Origin: Actinorhabdospora filicis
Lineage (GTDB): Bacteria > Actinomycetota > Actinomycetes > Mycobacteriales > Micromonosporaceae
NCBI RefSeq assembly: GCF_030269765.1
Contig: NZ_BSTX01000003.1
Location: forward strand, 124,001 to 188,000
Direction: 5' to 3'
DNA length: 64,000 nucleotides
A program made the translations under genes and the position numbers. This document shows, in pieces, positions 25,786 to 32,687 of this stretch (positions are counted from its first letter, which is position 1; each line of letters starts with the position of its first letter). The notes under the pieces are model-generated. The model had not been told where the DNA came from. It did not search any database and saw only the letters and a list, made by a program, of their open reading frames with translations.

Positions 25786-25980
25786 TGCTTGACGAGCGGC
25801 GAATATTGGTCGCACATCGTGTGCTGGCCGATTGGCTACCATGAGAGCTGTCGTCTCAGTGTCTTTCACCGGAACGGTCCGAGAAGCGGGTAGAACCGCA
25901 TGGGATCGGTGCCCGGATTCGAACATCAGTTCCTTGATCGGTCACGTCGATGCCCTTCCGGGGTGGATCGGGGTTGCGTC

Positions 25981-27147
25981 ATGTCAGGCGATTCGGTTCG
26001 GCAAGGACCATTACCTTCCACTGGAACGTCGCTGGCGCAGACGGATGCAACCGCCTTGGAGGCGGTGCGCGGTCGCTTCTTCGACTTGCGGAGCGCTCAC
26101 GGAGCGAAAGCCCCATCCGGCCTGGAAGGGGCGTCGTTCGGTCTCGGCCTGGTCGGTGCAAAGGCCTCCGCGAGGTTCATCGCGCTCCGGGACCACATTA
26201 AGGTGCCGTGCATCCTGGACTCGGCGGCGAGCGCGAGGAGCATCGCCACGTCTGCGACACCACTTGACTACAGCGAGCTGACCGGAATGCTCGGTCCCGA
26301 GATCTACCATCGGGATGCCCTCAGTCTTGGTGCCGCCGCGAGTCTCTCCGCCTCGTGCTATATCGAGGCGCATGACACGGCGGCATTGGAAGCGGTCGCC
26401 GAATCCTCATCCCGAATCGACTCCGGTGGCGTGATCGCGTCGGTCGCTCTGGATGTGAAGTGGCTCAGAAACGATGCCGTCGATGAGCTGATCGAGGTTC
26501 TGCGCGGCATTTCGCGGCCGGTCGCGCTGACGCTCGGCGGTCAGTTCAATCCGACCGACGCGCACACCACGAGCATCCCGAACCTCCGCCGGATCTACCG
26601 GGAATGTGGCCACGTCGGCCTGTGGAGAGTCGACGTGCTGGTCGGCTTCGATGCCATGGTCCATGGTGCTCTGTTCGCCGGGATCGGCAACTCGGGAACC
26701 CTCCGCCACCTCGTCCCGCCGGACGAGAAGCCGCGCTTCGGCGGTGGTGGCGGGCGCCCGGCTGTCTACATACCGAAGCTGATGCAGTATTTCTCGCTCG
26801 ACACATTGACGGACCGATGGACGCAGGTCGGCGGGCTGATCTGCGACTGTCCCGTCTGCGAGGGGCGTGCTCCGACATGGATGGCCGAACTGAGCGAGGG
26901 GATGCGCGCTGCGGCCGCCGACCATAATCTCTGGTGCTGGCTTCGATTGTGGGAAGAGCTGGACGAGGGGTCGAGCGCCGAACGTGCGAGCCGGCTTGCC
27001 GATCGGATCGTCGCGGCGGTCGAGGCGCACACCGAAGAGAGTGAGCGAGTGGGCGCACTCGGTGCCTTCAAGCCATCGCCCACTCTGGCGACCATGGCGA
27101 AGCTCGCCGCCCTCACGCCCGAAGCCGCGCGTACACCCGCTCCTTGA
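25981..27147 (+). CDS. tRNA-guanine transglycosylase-like protein
   Basis: This 388-residue protein carries a Cys/His signature matching the zinc site of TGT and DpdA enzymes: C288-D-C290-P-V-C293, then H315 in a HNLWCWLRL context. Bacterial TGT has CxCxxC, about 25 residues, then HNLRYYQRL. Upstream GFDAMVHG (D224) may hold the nucleophilic Asp, but the surroundings do not match the TGT consensus (FDCVMPTR) and the spacing to the zinc site is longer. The rest has alternating strand and helix segments compatible with a TIM barrel. TGTs swap guanine for 7-deazaguanine in tRNA or, for DpdA, in DNA. The substrate here is unknown. The ATG at 25981 was preferred; one at 25900 is also possible. The end overlaps a convergent gene by 35 bp. 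Confidence 0.6.
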   Translation: MSGDSVRQGPLPSTGTSLAQTDATALEAVRGRFFDLRSAHGAKAPSGLEGASFGLGLVGAKASARFIALRDHIKVPCILDSAASARSIATSATPLDYSELTGMLGPEIYHRDALSLGAAASLSASCYIEAHDTAALEAVAESSSRIDSGGVIASVALDVKWLRNDAVDELIEVLRGISRPVALTLGGQFNPTDAHTTSIPNLRRIYRECGHVGLWRVDVLVGFDAMVHGALFAGIGNSGTLRHLVPPDEKPRFGGGGGRPAVYIPKLMQYFSLDTLTDRWTQVGGLICDCPVCEGRAPTWMAELSEGMRAAAADHNLWCWLRLWEELDEGSSAERASRLADRIVAAVEAHTEESERVGALGAFKPSPTLATMAKLAALTPEAARTPAP

Positions 27148-27697
27148 AACGCCATCGTGCTGACGTGATGCGGCCCGGACGGAAGGGCGCCGGCGGAACA
27201 TCGAGGTCGATGGCGGAACCGAAGGCGAGCCCGACGCCGAACCGGCGTGCGTGCGTTCGTGCGAGATCTCGGTCCGCGAAGTTGGCCGGCAAGCACATGA
27301 CCCGGGCGGTGAAGGGGGCGAATCTGCCCACCCGTTCGAGACCTGTGCGCCACGACCGGGCGTGGACCAGAACTAGATCGACGCGTACTGGGGTCACAGC
27401 GGCGCGGACGACGTCGGCCTGCGTGCGCACTGTGGCGCCAGCGGGGAGACGGGCGACCCTGCGACGCTCGGATGCCGTGAGTGCCGCGAGTGGAACGGGC
27501 ATCCCGACCGGCAGGGACAGAAGGGTGTCGAGCTGGGAGGCCTCTACGATCGCGCCGAGTCCCACCGCTTCGCGGCGGCGGTCCTCCGCCGCGTCCACGT
27601 GATGCCACACGGTCGCGGAGGTGCCCAGAATCTCGATCCGGCTGCGGACCGAGTCGTCCGGGACGAGGGCTTGGAAACTCTTCATCGTTTCGCTCAC
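27113..27697 (-). CDS. 194-residue protein of unknown function, convergent with the TGT-like gene
   Basis: The product starts near VSETMKSFQALVPDDSV and ends with a basic tail (RWRFKERVYARLRA). The middle is Ala/Val/Arg-rich with alternating strand and helix propensity, including VRVDLVLVHARSW and ARVMCLPANFADRDLARTHARRFG. No signal, membrane segment or known active site. GTG at 27697 is my preferred start because the upstream 16 codons are Arg/Pro-rich; ATG at 27745 or 27685 is also possible. Its last 35 bp overlap the TGT-like gene, so the two may be functionally linked; this is a guess from position. Confidence 0.55.
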   Translation of the reverse strand: MSETMKSFQALVPDDSVRSRIEILGTSATVWHHVDAAEDRRREAVGLGAIVEASQLDTLLSLPVGMPVPLAALTASERRRVARLPAGATVRTQADVVRAAVTPVRVDLVLVHARSWRTGLERVGRFAPFTARVMCLPANFADRDLARTHARRFGVGLAFGSAIDLDVPPAPFRPGRITSARWRFKERVYARLRA

Positions 27698-27760
27698 GTG
27701 AGGGTCGTACGGTCTCGAAGACGGCTGAGCCCGTCTCGGCCGCATTCATATCATCGCCAC

Positions 27761-27784
27761 GGCGCGGGGTGAAGGCCCCGCGCC
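27761..27784. terminator. Hairpin downstream of the PadR-controlled membrane gene
   Basis: GGCGCGGGG (27761-27769) pairs with CCCCGCGCC (27776-27784). It lies 41 nt after the stop of the 27825 gene on the minus strand and before the next minus-strand gene, which fits an intrinsic terminator without a U-tract. Confidence 0.5.
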
Positions 27785-27824
27785 GATCCGTTATTCCAGG
27801 TTCGTCGTTCCATGTAGTGAGCCG

Positions 27825-28229
27825 CTATGCCGTCAGCAACCCCAGGCCGAGTGCGATGACTCCGGCGGCCAGTGAGGCGGCGCCCAGGAAGAGGATCACG
27901 ATGGCCTTGTTCGGCTGGGTGCGGTCCTTGCCGGCGCTGGCGGCGAAGAAGCCGCCGGACATCAGGATCGCCGCGGCGGGGACGCCGAGGCGGGCGATCC
28001 AGGCGGGGATGCCGGTCAGTCCGGACGAGGGCATCAGCAGCTGGGTGACGAGGCCGAGGATGACCAGGACACCGGCGTGGGCGTGGCCGGCGCGGGCGAA
28101 GGACTTCTGGAAGCCGGTCATGGGGACCTGGCCGCGGACGATCTTGGTCATGAAATAGCCGCCGAACTCGATGGTCACCATCGACAGCAGCATGATTCCG
28201 GCGAGGATGCGCCCGGTGTCGTCCAGCAT
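27825..28229 (-). CDS. Four-helix integral membrane protein
   Basis: This 134-residue protein has four hydrophobic helices (about residues 8-27, 48-68, 78-97 and 108-131) and no obvious catalytic motif; a short HAH sequence sits at the start of helix 2. ATG at 28229 has AGGAAC 8 nt upstream. It follows a padR gene, and a strong promoter with repeats lies between, so it is probably the repressor target. Function unknown; small PadR-controlled membrane proteins are often linked to envelope stress or drug response. Confidence 0.75.
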   Translation of the reverse strand: MLDDTGRILAGIMLLSMVTIEFGGYFMTKIVRGQVPMTGFQKSFARAGHAHAGVLVILGLVTQLLMPSSGLTGIPAWIARLGVPAAAILMSGGFFAASAGKDRTQPNKAIVILFLGAASLAAGVIALGLGLLTA

Positions 28230-28242
28230 GGCCGGTTCCTAT

Positions 28243-28303
28243 CTTGTCAGTGTCAAGTCGAGTACGTGAAGAAAGATAGCGCACTAATCTAGTCAGTGTC
28301 AAG
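28243..28303 (-). promoter_or_regulatory. Promoter flanked by a duplicated operator-like motif
   Basis: On the minus strand TTGACA (28302-28297) and TATCTT (28278-28273) are 18 bp apart, close to consensus. The motif CTTGACACTGACWAG occurs twice, once over the -35 (28303-28289) and once downstream of the expected transcription start (28257-28243). Two identical sites bracketing the core promoter suggest repression by the adjacent PadR. The -35 copy overlaps the padR stop codon. Confidence 0.6.
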
Positions 28304-28823
28304 ACTGCAGCTCGGAGATGGTTCTGCGCAGCCAGTCCTTCTCGGCGACGCTGGTCGCGCGCGCGATCTCGACCATCCCGCGCCGGAACGGGTCCGGGGT
28401 CTGGGACGCCTTCACGCGCGTGCCGTCGCGGACGAAGAACGCCGCCGGGGCCTCCAGGAATTCCAGGCGGCGGCGCAGGACGGCGGCCTGCTCGCCGGGG
28501 GAGTCCAGGTGCCGCAGGAACGCCAGAAGCGTGAAGTACCTGTTCCGGTCGGTGATCTCCACCTGCTTCGGCTCGCGCAGGCGGCGGCGCAGTTCCTCGC
28601 GTCCGGTCTCGGTGAGGGTGAGGACCTGGCGTGGCGCGGCTCCGGTGCCCTCCTCCAGGTGGCGGGTGAGGAGGCCGTCGCGTTCCAGGCGGGTGATGGC
28701 GGGGTAGAGGGCGCCGTCGCTGACGGGCTTGACGTGGCCGGTCAGTGCCGAGATGCGCGACTTCAGCTCGTAGCCGTGGAGGGGTTCCTCGTAGAGGAAA
28801 CCCAGGATCGACAGTGGCAGCAA
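28299..28823 (-). CDS. PadR-family transcriptional regulator
   Basis: This 174-residue protein has the PadR winged helix at its N-terminus (LPLSILGFLYEEPLHGYEL, then GALYPAITRLERDGLL), a wing (VLTLTETGREELRR), and a C-terminal helical dimerisation domain with Arg/Leu repeats, as in the Vir (subfamily 2) type. The start is TTG at 28823, where AGGGG lies 9 nt upstream and the family N-terminus begins. Its direct downstream neighbour has the repeated operator, supporting local control. The divergent MATE gene 120 bp away could be a second target. Confidence 0.9.
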   Translation of the reverse strand: MLPLSILGFLYEEPLHGYELKSRISALTGHVKPVSDGALYPAITRLERDGLLTRHLEEGTGAAPRQVLTLTETGREELRRRLREPKQVEITDRNRYFTLLAFLRHLDSPGEQAAVLRRRLEFLEAPAAFFVRDGTRVKASQTPDPFRRGMVEIARATSVAEKDWLRRTISELQS

Positions 28824-28943
28824 GGCGGCGCCCCTTTCAGTCGTGGCGGCTCGATCTTGCCCCAACTCCGGCCTTGTGGAGACGGGGTCGAGGCTATATC
28901 GTTCCGATGCACCTCGATTCGAGGTATTGATCGGAGGTCCCTC

Positions 28944-30266
28944 GTGCACCATCGCCGCATCCTCTCCCTCGCCGGGCCCGTCTACGCCGAGCTGCTGGCC
29001 GGGGTCGTCGCCGGTGTCATCGACATCGCCTGGGTCGCGCGCCTCGGCGCCGGTTCGGTGGCGGCCGTCGCCGTGGCGACCAACGTGGAGAACGCGCTCA
29101 TGGGCGCGGCCCTCGTCGTCGAGCTCGGCGTCACCGTCCTCATCTCCACCCGCCGGGGCGCCGGACGTCCGCCCGGCGCGGCGATCCGCGCGGCCTGGCT
29201 GCTCTACGCGCTGATCACCCCGGCCGTCGCGGTGCCGGGATTCCTGCTGCGGCACCAGATCGCCGGGCTGTTCGGCGCGCCGGAGGCCGCGGGTTTTCTT
29301 GCAGTGTCCATGCCGGGCCTGGCCCTGTACTTCGGGCAGCTCGTCGTCTTCGGCGTCTTCAAGGGACGCGGCGACACCCGCACCCCCATGCGCCTGGCGC
29401 TGCTGGGCAACCTCGTCCTGCTGGTCCTGGACCCGCTGCTCATCTACGGCCTCGGCCTCGGCGTCGAGGGCGCGGCCCTGGCCACCGCCATCGGGCGCGG
29501 TGTCTCGCTGGCGGCGGGGCTGTGGCTGCTGCGGACGGTCCGCGGCGGCCCCGGGAGCCTGCGTGCCGACGTGCGCGCCATCGCCGCCACCGGCACGCCG
29601 ATGGCCGCCGAGTTCGCCACCCGGCAGGCCGGCGCGCTGGCCATGGCCGGGATCGTCGCCGGGTTCGGGACGGTCGCGCTGGCCGCCTACGGGATCGGCA
29701 CGAAGGCGATGTACGCGGCCACGATGGGCTTCTACGCCGTCCGGCAGGGCGCCACCATCCACACCTCGCACGCCGTCGGAACCGGGGACGCCGACGTGCG
29801 CGGCATCGCGCGCCACACCCTGCGCATCGCCGCCGTGGTGGGCCTGGCCGCGGCGGTGGTCTACGCGACGGCGGGGGAGTGGCTGATGCGCGTCTTCACG
29901 AGCGAGGACGCGGTCATCGCCGCCGGGACGGGCTTCCTGCGCTGGATGGCGCCGTACCTGCTGGCCCTGTCGTGCCTGATCGCCGCCACCGGCGTCCTGC
30001 TGGGCACCGGATCCGGCGGGCGGCTGTTCCTCATCACGCTGACCGGGACGGCCCTCCAGCTCCCGCTGGCCTTCGCGCTGTCGCGGGCGTGGGGACTGCC
30101 CGGCGTGTGGATCGCGCTGATCGCGTCCGTCGCCGGGCAGTTGATGGCGGTGCGGGTACTGGGCGTGGGCCGGTCCGCAAGGGGAGTGGAGACGGACCGG
30201 CCCGGGCTCATCAGGACGCCGGGGCGTACACGTCCGTGGCGAACGGCCCGATCCGCGCGCCGTTGA
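28944..30266 (+). CDS. MATE-family efflux transporter
   Basis: This 440-residue membrane protein has about twelve hydrophobic segments in two similar halves, and family-typical stretches such as LSLAGPVYAELLAG, GRGDTRTPM in the centre and GTGSGGRLFLITL near the end. These transporters export drugs or metabolites using Na+ or H+ gradients. The start is GTG at 28944 with GGAGG 7 nt upstream. The C-terminal 25 residues are Arg/Pro-rich and overlap the end of the convergent protease gene by 56 bp; the true functional end is probably just before this tail. Control by the divergent PadR is possible. Confidence 0.87.
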   Translation: MHHRRILSLAGPVYAELLAGVVAGVIDIAWVARLGAGSVAAVAVATNVENALMGAALVVELGVTVLISTRRGAGRPPGAAIRAAWLLYALITPAVAVPGFLLRHQIAGLFGAPEAAGFLAVSMPGLALYFGQLVVFGVFKGRGDTRTPMRLALLGNLVLLVLDPLLIYGLGLGVEGAALATAIGRGVSLAAGLWLLRTVRGGPGSLRADVRAIAATGTPMAAEFATRQAGALAMAGIVAGFGTVALAAYGIGTKAMYAATMGFYAVRQGATIHTSHAVGTGDADVRGIARHTLRIAAVVGLAAAVVYATAGEWLMRVFTSEDAVIAAGTGFLRWMAPYLLALSCLIAATGVLLGTGSGGRLFLITLTGTALQLPLAFALSRAWGLPGVWIALIASVAGQLMAVRVLGVGRSARGVETDRPGLIRTPGRTRPWRTARSARR

Positions 30267-30762
30267 ACGCGAAGATCTGGTTGACCCGGTTGGCTTCGGC
30301 GGCGTTCGGGTACGGGTTGGTGCACGAAGTGCCCGCGCTGCCGCCGGACATCAGGTACGAGCAGACGCCGTTGTAGTTGTCGGGCAGGCCCAGACCGTGC
30401 CCGATCTCGTGGGTGACGATGCGCAGCGGGTTGTGCCCGGCGCGGATGTCGTTGCTGTCGATGTAGATCGTGGCGCAGCCGGCGCCGCACGGGTAGGCGC
30501 GCGAGCCGCCGCCGGTGGTCCCGTAGATGCGGATGGTGGCGCTGCCGCCGCGGACCATCCGGACGTTGGGGGCGCGCGAGCTCCAGATCTGCGCGGCCTG
30601 GTCGGCCTGCGTCCCGTAGGCGCTCGCGGAGTAGTAGACGGTGCGGACATTGAGCGAGGAGTCGGCGATGGCGGCGGACTCGGCGACCAGCTGTACGCCG
30701 ATCAGCGCCAGCGCCATCGTCATGAGGGCGGTGAGCACGCGGAAGGAACGCTTCGCTAACAC
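30211..30762 (-). CDS. Secreted snapalysin-type (M7) metalloprotease
   Basis: This 183-residue precursor has a Sec signal peptide (MLAKRSFRVLTALMTMALAL, cleavage likely after IA near residue 33) and a mature domain of about 150 residues. The zinc motif is HEIGHGLGLPD, the HExxHxxGxxD form found in snapalysin (small neutral protease) of Streptomyces. Four later Cys residues may form disulfides. GTG at 30762 was chosen because AAGGGAG lies 7 nt upstream and the signal peptide then begins properly. It overlaps the MATE gene tail. Confidence 0.88.
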   Translation of the reverse strand: MLAKRSFRVLTALMTMALALIGVQLVAESAAIADSSLNVRTVYYSASAYGTQADQAAQIWSSRAPNVRMVRGGSATIRIYGTTGGGSRAYPCGAGCATIYIDSNDIRAGHNPLRIVTHEIGHGLGLPDNYNGVCSYLMSGGSAGTSCTNPYPNAAEANRVNQIFAFNGARIGPFATDVYAPAS

Positions 30763-30894
30763 GAGGTGTCTCCCTTGGGGTGTTTGCCGGGGGTTTCCCA
30801 CCGTTTCTTTCCGGTTGCGGCGGGTTTCACCGACGGTACAGATGCGGACATGTGAGGGTCCAGTAGGGGAAACCCTCGACATACCGCCGATAAG

Positions 30895-30920
30895 TCAGTG
30901 AAGTGGGACGGTTTCACTGA
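30895..30920. terminator. Inverted repeat at the end of the SDR gene
   Basis: TCAGTGAA (30895-30902) and TTCACTGA (30913-30920) are exact complements with a 10-nt loop. The element includes the SDR stop codon and precedes the protease promoter region on the same strand. It may be a weak terminator or a regulator site for the protease. Confidence 0.35.
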
Positions 30921-31678
30921 CCCATCACGTACTTGACGGTGGGACCGGCCGTCCAGCCGCCGTCGACGGCGATCTCGGCCCCGGTCACGTAGGACGCGGC
31001 GTCCGACAGCAGGAACACCACCGTCCCGGCCAGCTCGTCGGCCGTCCCGACCCGCCCCATCGGGGTGTTGGGGTAGTTGCCCTCGCCGGGCTGGATGCCG
31101 GTCTCGGCGGTCATCGGGGTGTAGGTCATGCCCGGGTGCACCGAGTTGACCCGGATCCGGTCGCCGCCCAGCTCGACGGCGGCGACCTTGGTCAGCCCGC
31201 GCACGCCCCACTTCGAGGCCCCGTACCCGGCGGTCAGCGCCAGGCCCATCAGCCCGGCCGCCGAGGAGATGTTCACGATCGACCCGCCGCCGCTCTGCCG
31301 CAGCGCCGGGATGGCCGCCTTCATGCCGAGGAACACCCCGAACAGGTTGATGCGCAGGACCAGCTCGAAGTGCTCGGGCGGCTCGTGCTCGATGAACTGC
31401 CCGGTGGCGATCCCCGCGTTGTTCACCAGCCCGTCGAGCCGCCCCCACGCCCCCAGCGCGGTGTCGATCGCGACACCCCACTGGGAGGCGTCGGTGACGT
31501 CCAGACGCTGGTAGCGCGCGTTGCCGCCGAGCTTCTCGGCCAGCGCGGTTCCCTCGTCGTCCAGCACGTCGGTGATCAGGACGTTGCCGCCCTCGGCGGT
31601 GATCGCGGTGGCGAAGGCCGCGCCAAGGCCGCGCGAGCCTCCGGTCACCAGCACGGTCTTACCGTCGAGTGCGGGCAT
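30914..31678 (-). CDS. Short-chain dehydrogenase/reductase
   Basis: This 254-residue protein is a classical SDR. The NAD(P) site TGGSRGLG is near residue 13, NNAG near residue 87, the catalytic Ser in ISSA, and YGASK (catalytic Tyr and Lys) near residue 152. The C-terminal VDGGWTAGPTV is typical. The aspartate at the end of strand 2 (LITDV) suggests NAD preference. The closest named types are 3-alpha/20-beta-hydroxysteroid dehydrogenase-like enzymes; the real substrate cannot be told. It stands alone on its strand with no pathway partner. Confidence 0.88.
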   Translation of the reverse strand: MPALDGKTVLVTGGSRGLGAAFATAITAEGGNVLITDVLDDEGTALAEKLGGNARYQRLDVTDASQWGVAIDTALGAWGRLDGLVNNAGIATGQFIEHEPPEHFELVLRINLFGVFLGMKAAIPALRQSGGGSIVNISSAAGLMGLALTAGYGASKWGVRGLTKVAAVELGGDRIRVNSVHPGMTYTPMTAETGIQPGEGNYPNTPMGRVGTADELAGTVVFLLSDAASYVTGAEIAVDGGWTAGPTVKYVMGQ

Positions 31679-31728
31679 GATCTCTCCCCAGGTCGTCCCG
31701 CAAGGATGCTAGACCGTTTCGGGGGCAT

Positions 31729-32316
31729 TCACCCCGCTATCAGCCAGTACGGCAGCGGCGCCACCACCGCGCCCCACACCACCCCGGCCAGCACCTGCGC
31801 CGGGGTGTGCTCGCGCAGCGCCACCCGCGACCAGGCGATCGCGGCGACGAGGACGAGCCCGGTCAGCGCCACCGGCCCGAAGGCGAGCGCGATGATCAGG
31901 ACGGCGCTGGTGGCCACGGCGGTGTGGAAGCTGATCTTCCACAGCAGCGTGACCAGTGTCGTGGTGACCACGCCCGACAGCAGCGCCACCGCGGCGGCCA
32001 GGACGGGCCGGGGCGCGCCGGCCGCCCAGAGTCCGGCGAGTCCGAGCGCGGCGGTGGTGATGGCCAGCGCGAGGGGCTTGAGGCGCTGGGCGCGGACGGT
32101 GACGTTGCGGTCGGTCAGCAGCCCGCGCTTGGTGGCGATCTCCACGACGGCCTGCGGGATGATCGAGGTGCCCAGGGCGGCGGCCAGGCCCCAGGCGAGG
32201 GTCCCGGCGGGGGTGCCGGTGGCGTGGGCGGCGACGGCCAGGCACAGCGCGGTGACGACCGCGGCGGGGTGCAGGACGGTGGTGACGGCGCGCGCGAGGC
32301 GGTTTTCGGACGGCAC
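31729..32316 (-). CDS. PAP2-superfamily membrane protein
   Basis: This 195-residue protein has six hydrophobic segments and ends with SRVALREHTPAQVLAGVVWG, resembling the C-terminal motif of PAP2 phosphatases (SR...H...D/A...G), and KISFHTAV in the middle matching the SGH-like position poorly. Some catalytic residues are altered, so it may be a diverged or inactive member. GTG at 32316 has GGGAG 6 nt upstream. Role in lipid phosphate metabolism is inferred. Confidence 0.7.
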   Translation of the reverse strand: MPSENRLARAVTTVLHPAAVVTALCLAVAAHATGTPAGTLAWGLAAALGTSIIPQAVVEIATKRGLLTDRNVTVRAQRLKPLALAITTAALGLAGLWAAGAPRPVLAAAVALLSGVVTTTLVTLLWKISFHTAVATSAVLIIALAFGPVALTGLVLVAAIAWSRVALREHTPAQVLAGVVWGAVVAPLPYWLIAG

Positions 32317-32609
32317 GGTGGCTCCCTGAGGGGGCGCCGTGTGACGGCAGGGCGCGGCGAAAGGTTCCCCGGACGATAGCCCGCGCGCGCCAGCCCGGCT
32401 TTCACTGATCGGCGGGCGCCGGCGCGCTTCGCGCAGCACGCCTGCGCGGTCGTGTCGTGGTCATCACCTGGACGGGAGTTCGTCATTCGCCGGACGTGGG
32501 TACGTCCCTTTGGACAAGCTGTCAGCAGTGCTGGTTGTGTGCGCGTGAGTGTGGGAGGGTGAAAACGCGCGCGCGTACGCGACGTGGAGTGCGGTATCCC
32601 ACTGTGGAC

Positions 32610-32638
32610 TTACGATCACCGTCCGGTGCCGCTAGCCT
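32610..32638 (+). promoter_or_regulatory. Candidate promoter of ppdK
   Basis: TTACGA (32610-32615) and TAGCCT (32633-32638) are 17 bp apart and predict a leader of about 43 nt. The 371-bp gap upstream of ppdK (32317-32687) contains no supported gene; its left half shows only GC-rich sequence and one GT-rich stretch. Confidence 0.45.
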
Positions 32639-32687
32639 CCACGACCACACCCCGCTTTCGAAGCGGACGCGCCATCGGGAGGCCGAG

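Noticed and set aside
25898..25925. tRNA-like T-loop and 3-prime half (TTCGAAT, then CCGGG, ending in CCCA on the minus strand), a possible integration-site remnant
   Set aside because: The 5-prime T-stem does not pair, no cloverleaf exists, the implied discriminator C is unusual, and no matching tRNA or integrase is in the window. Probably chance.
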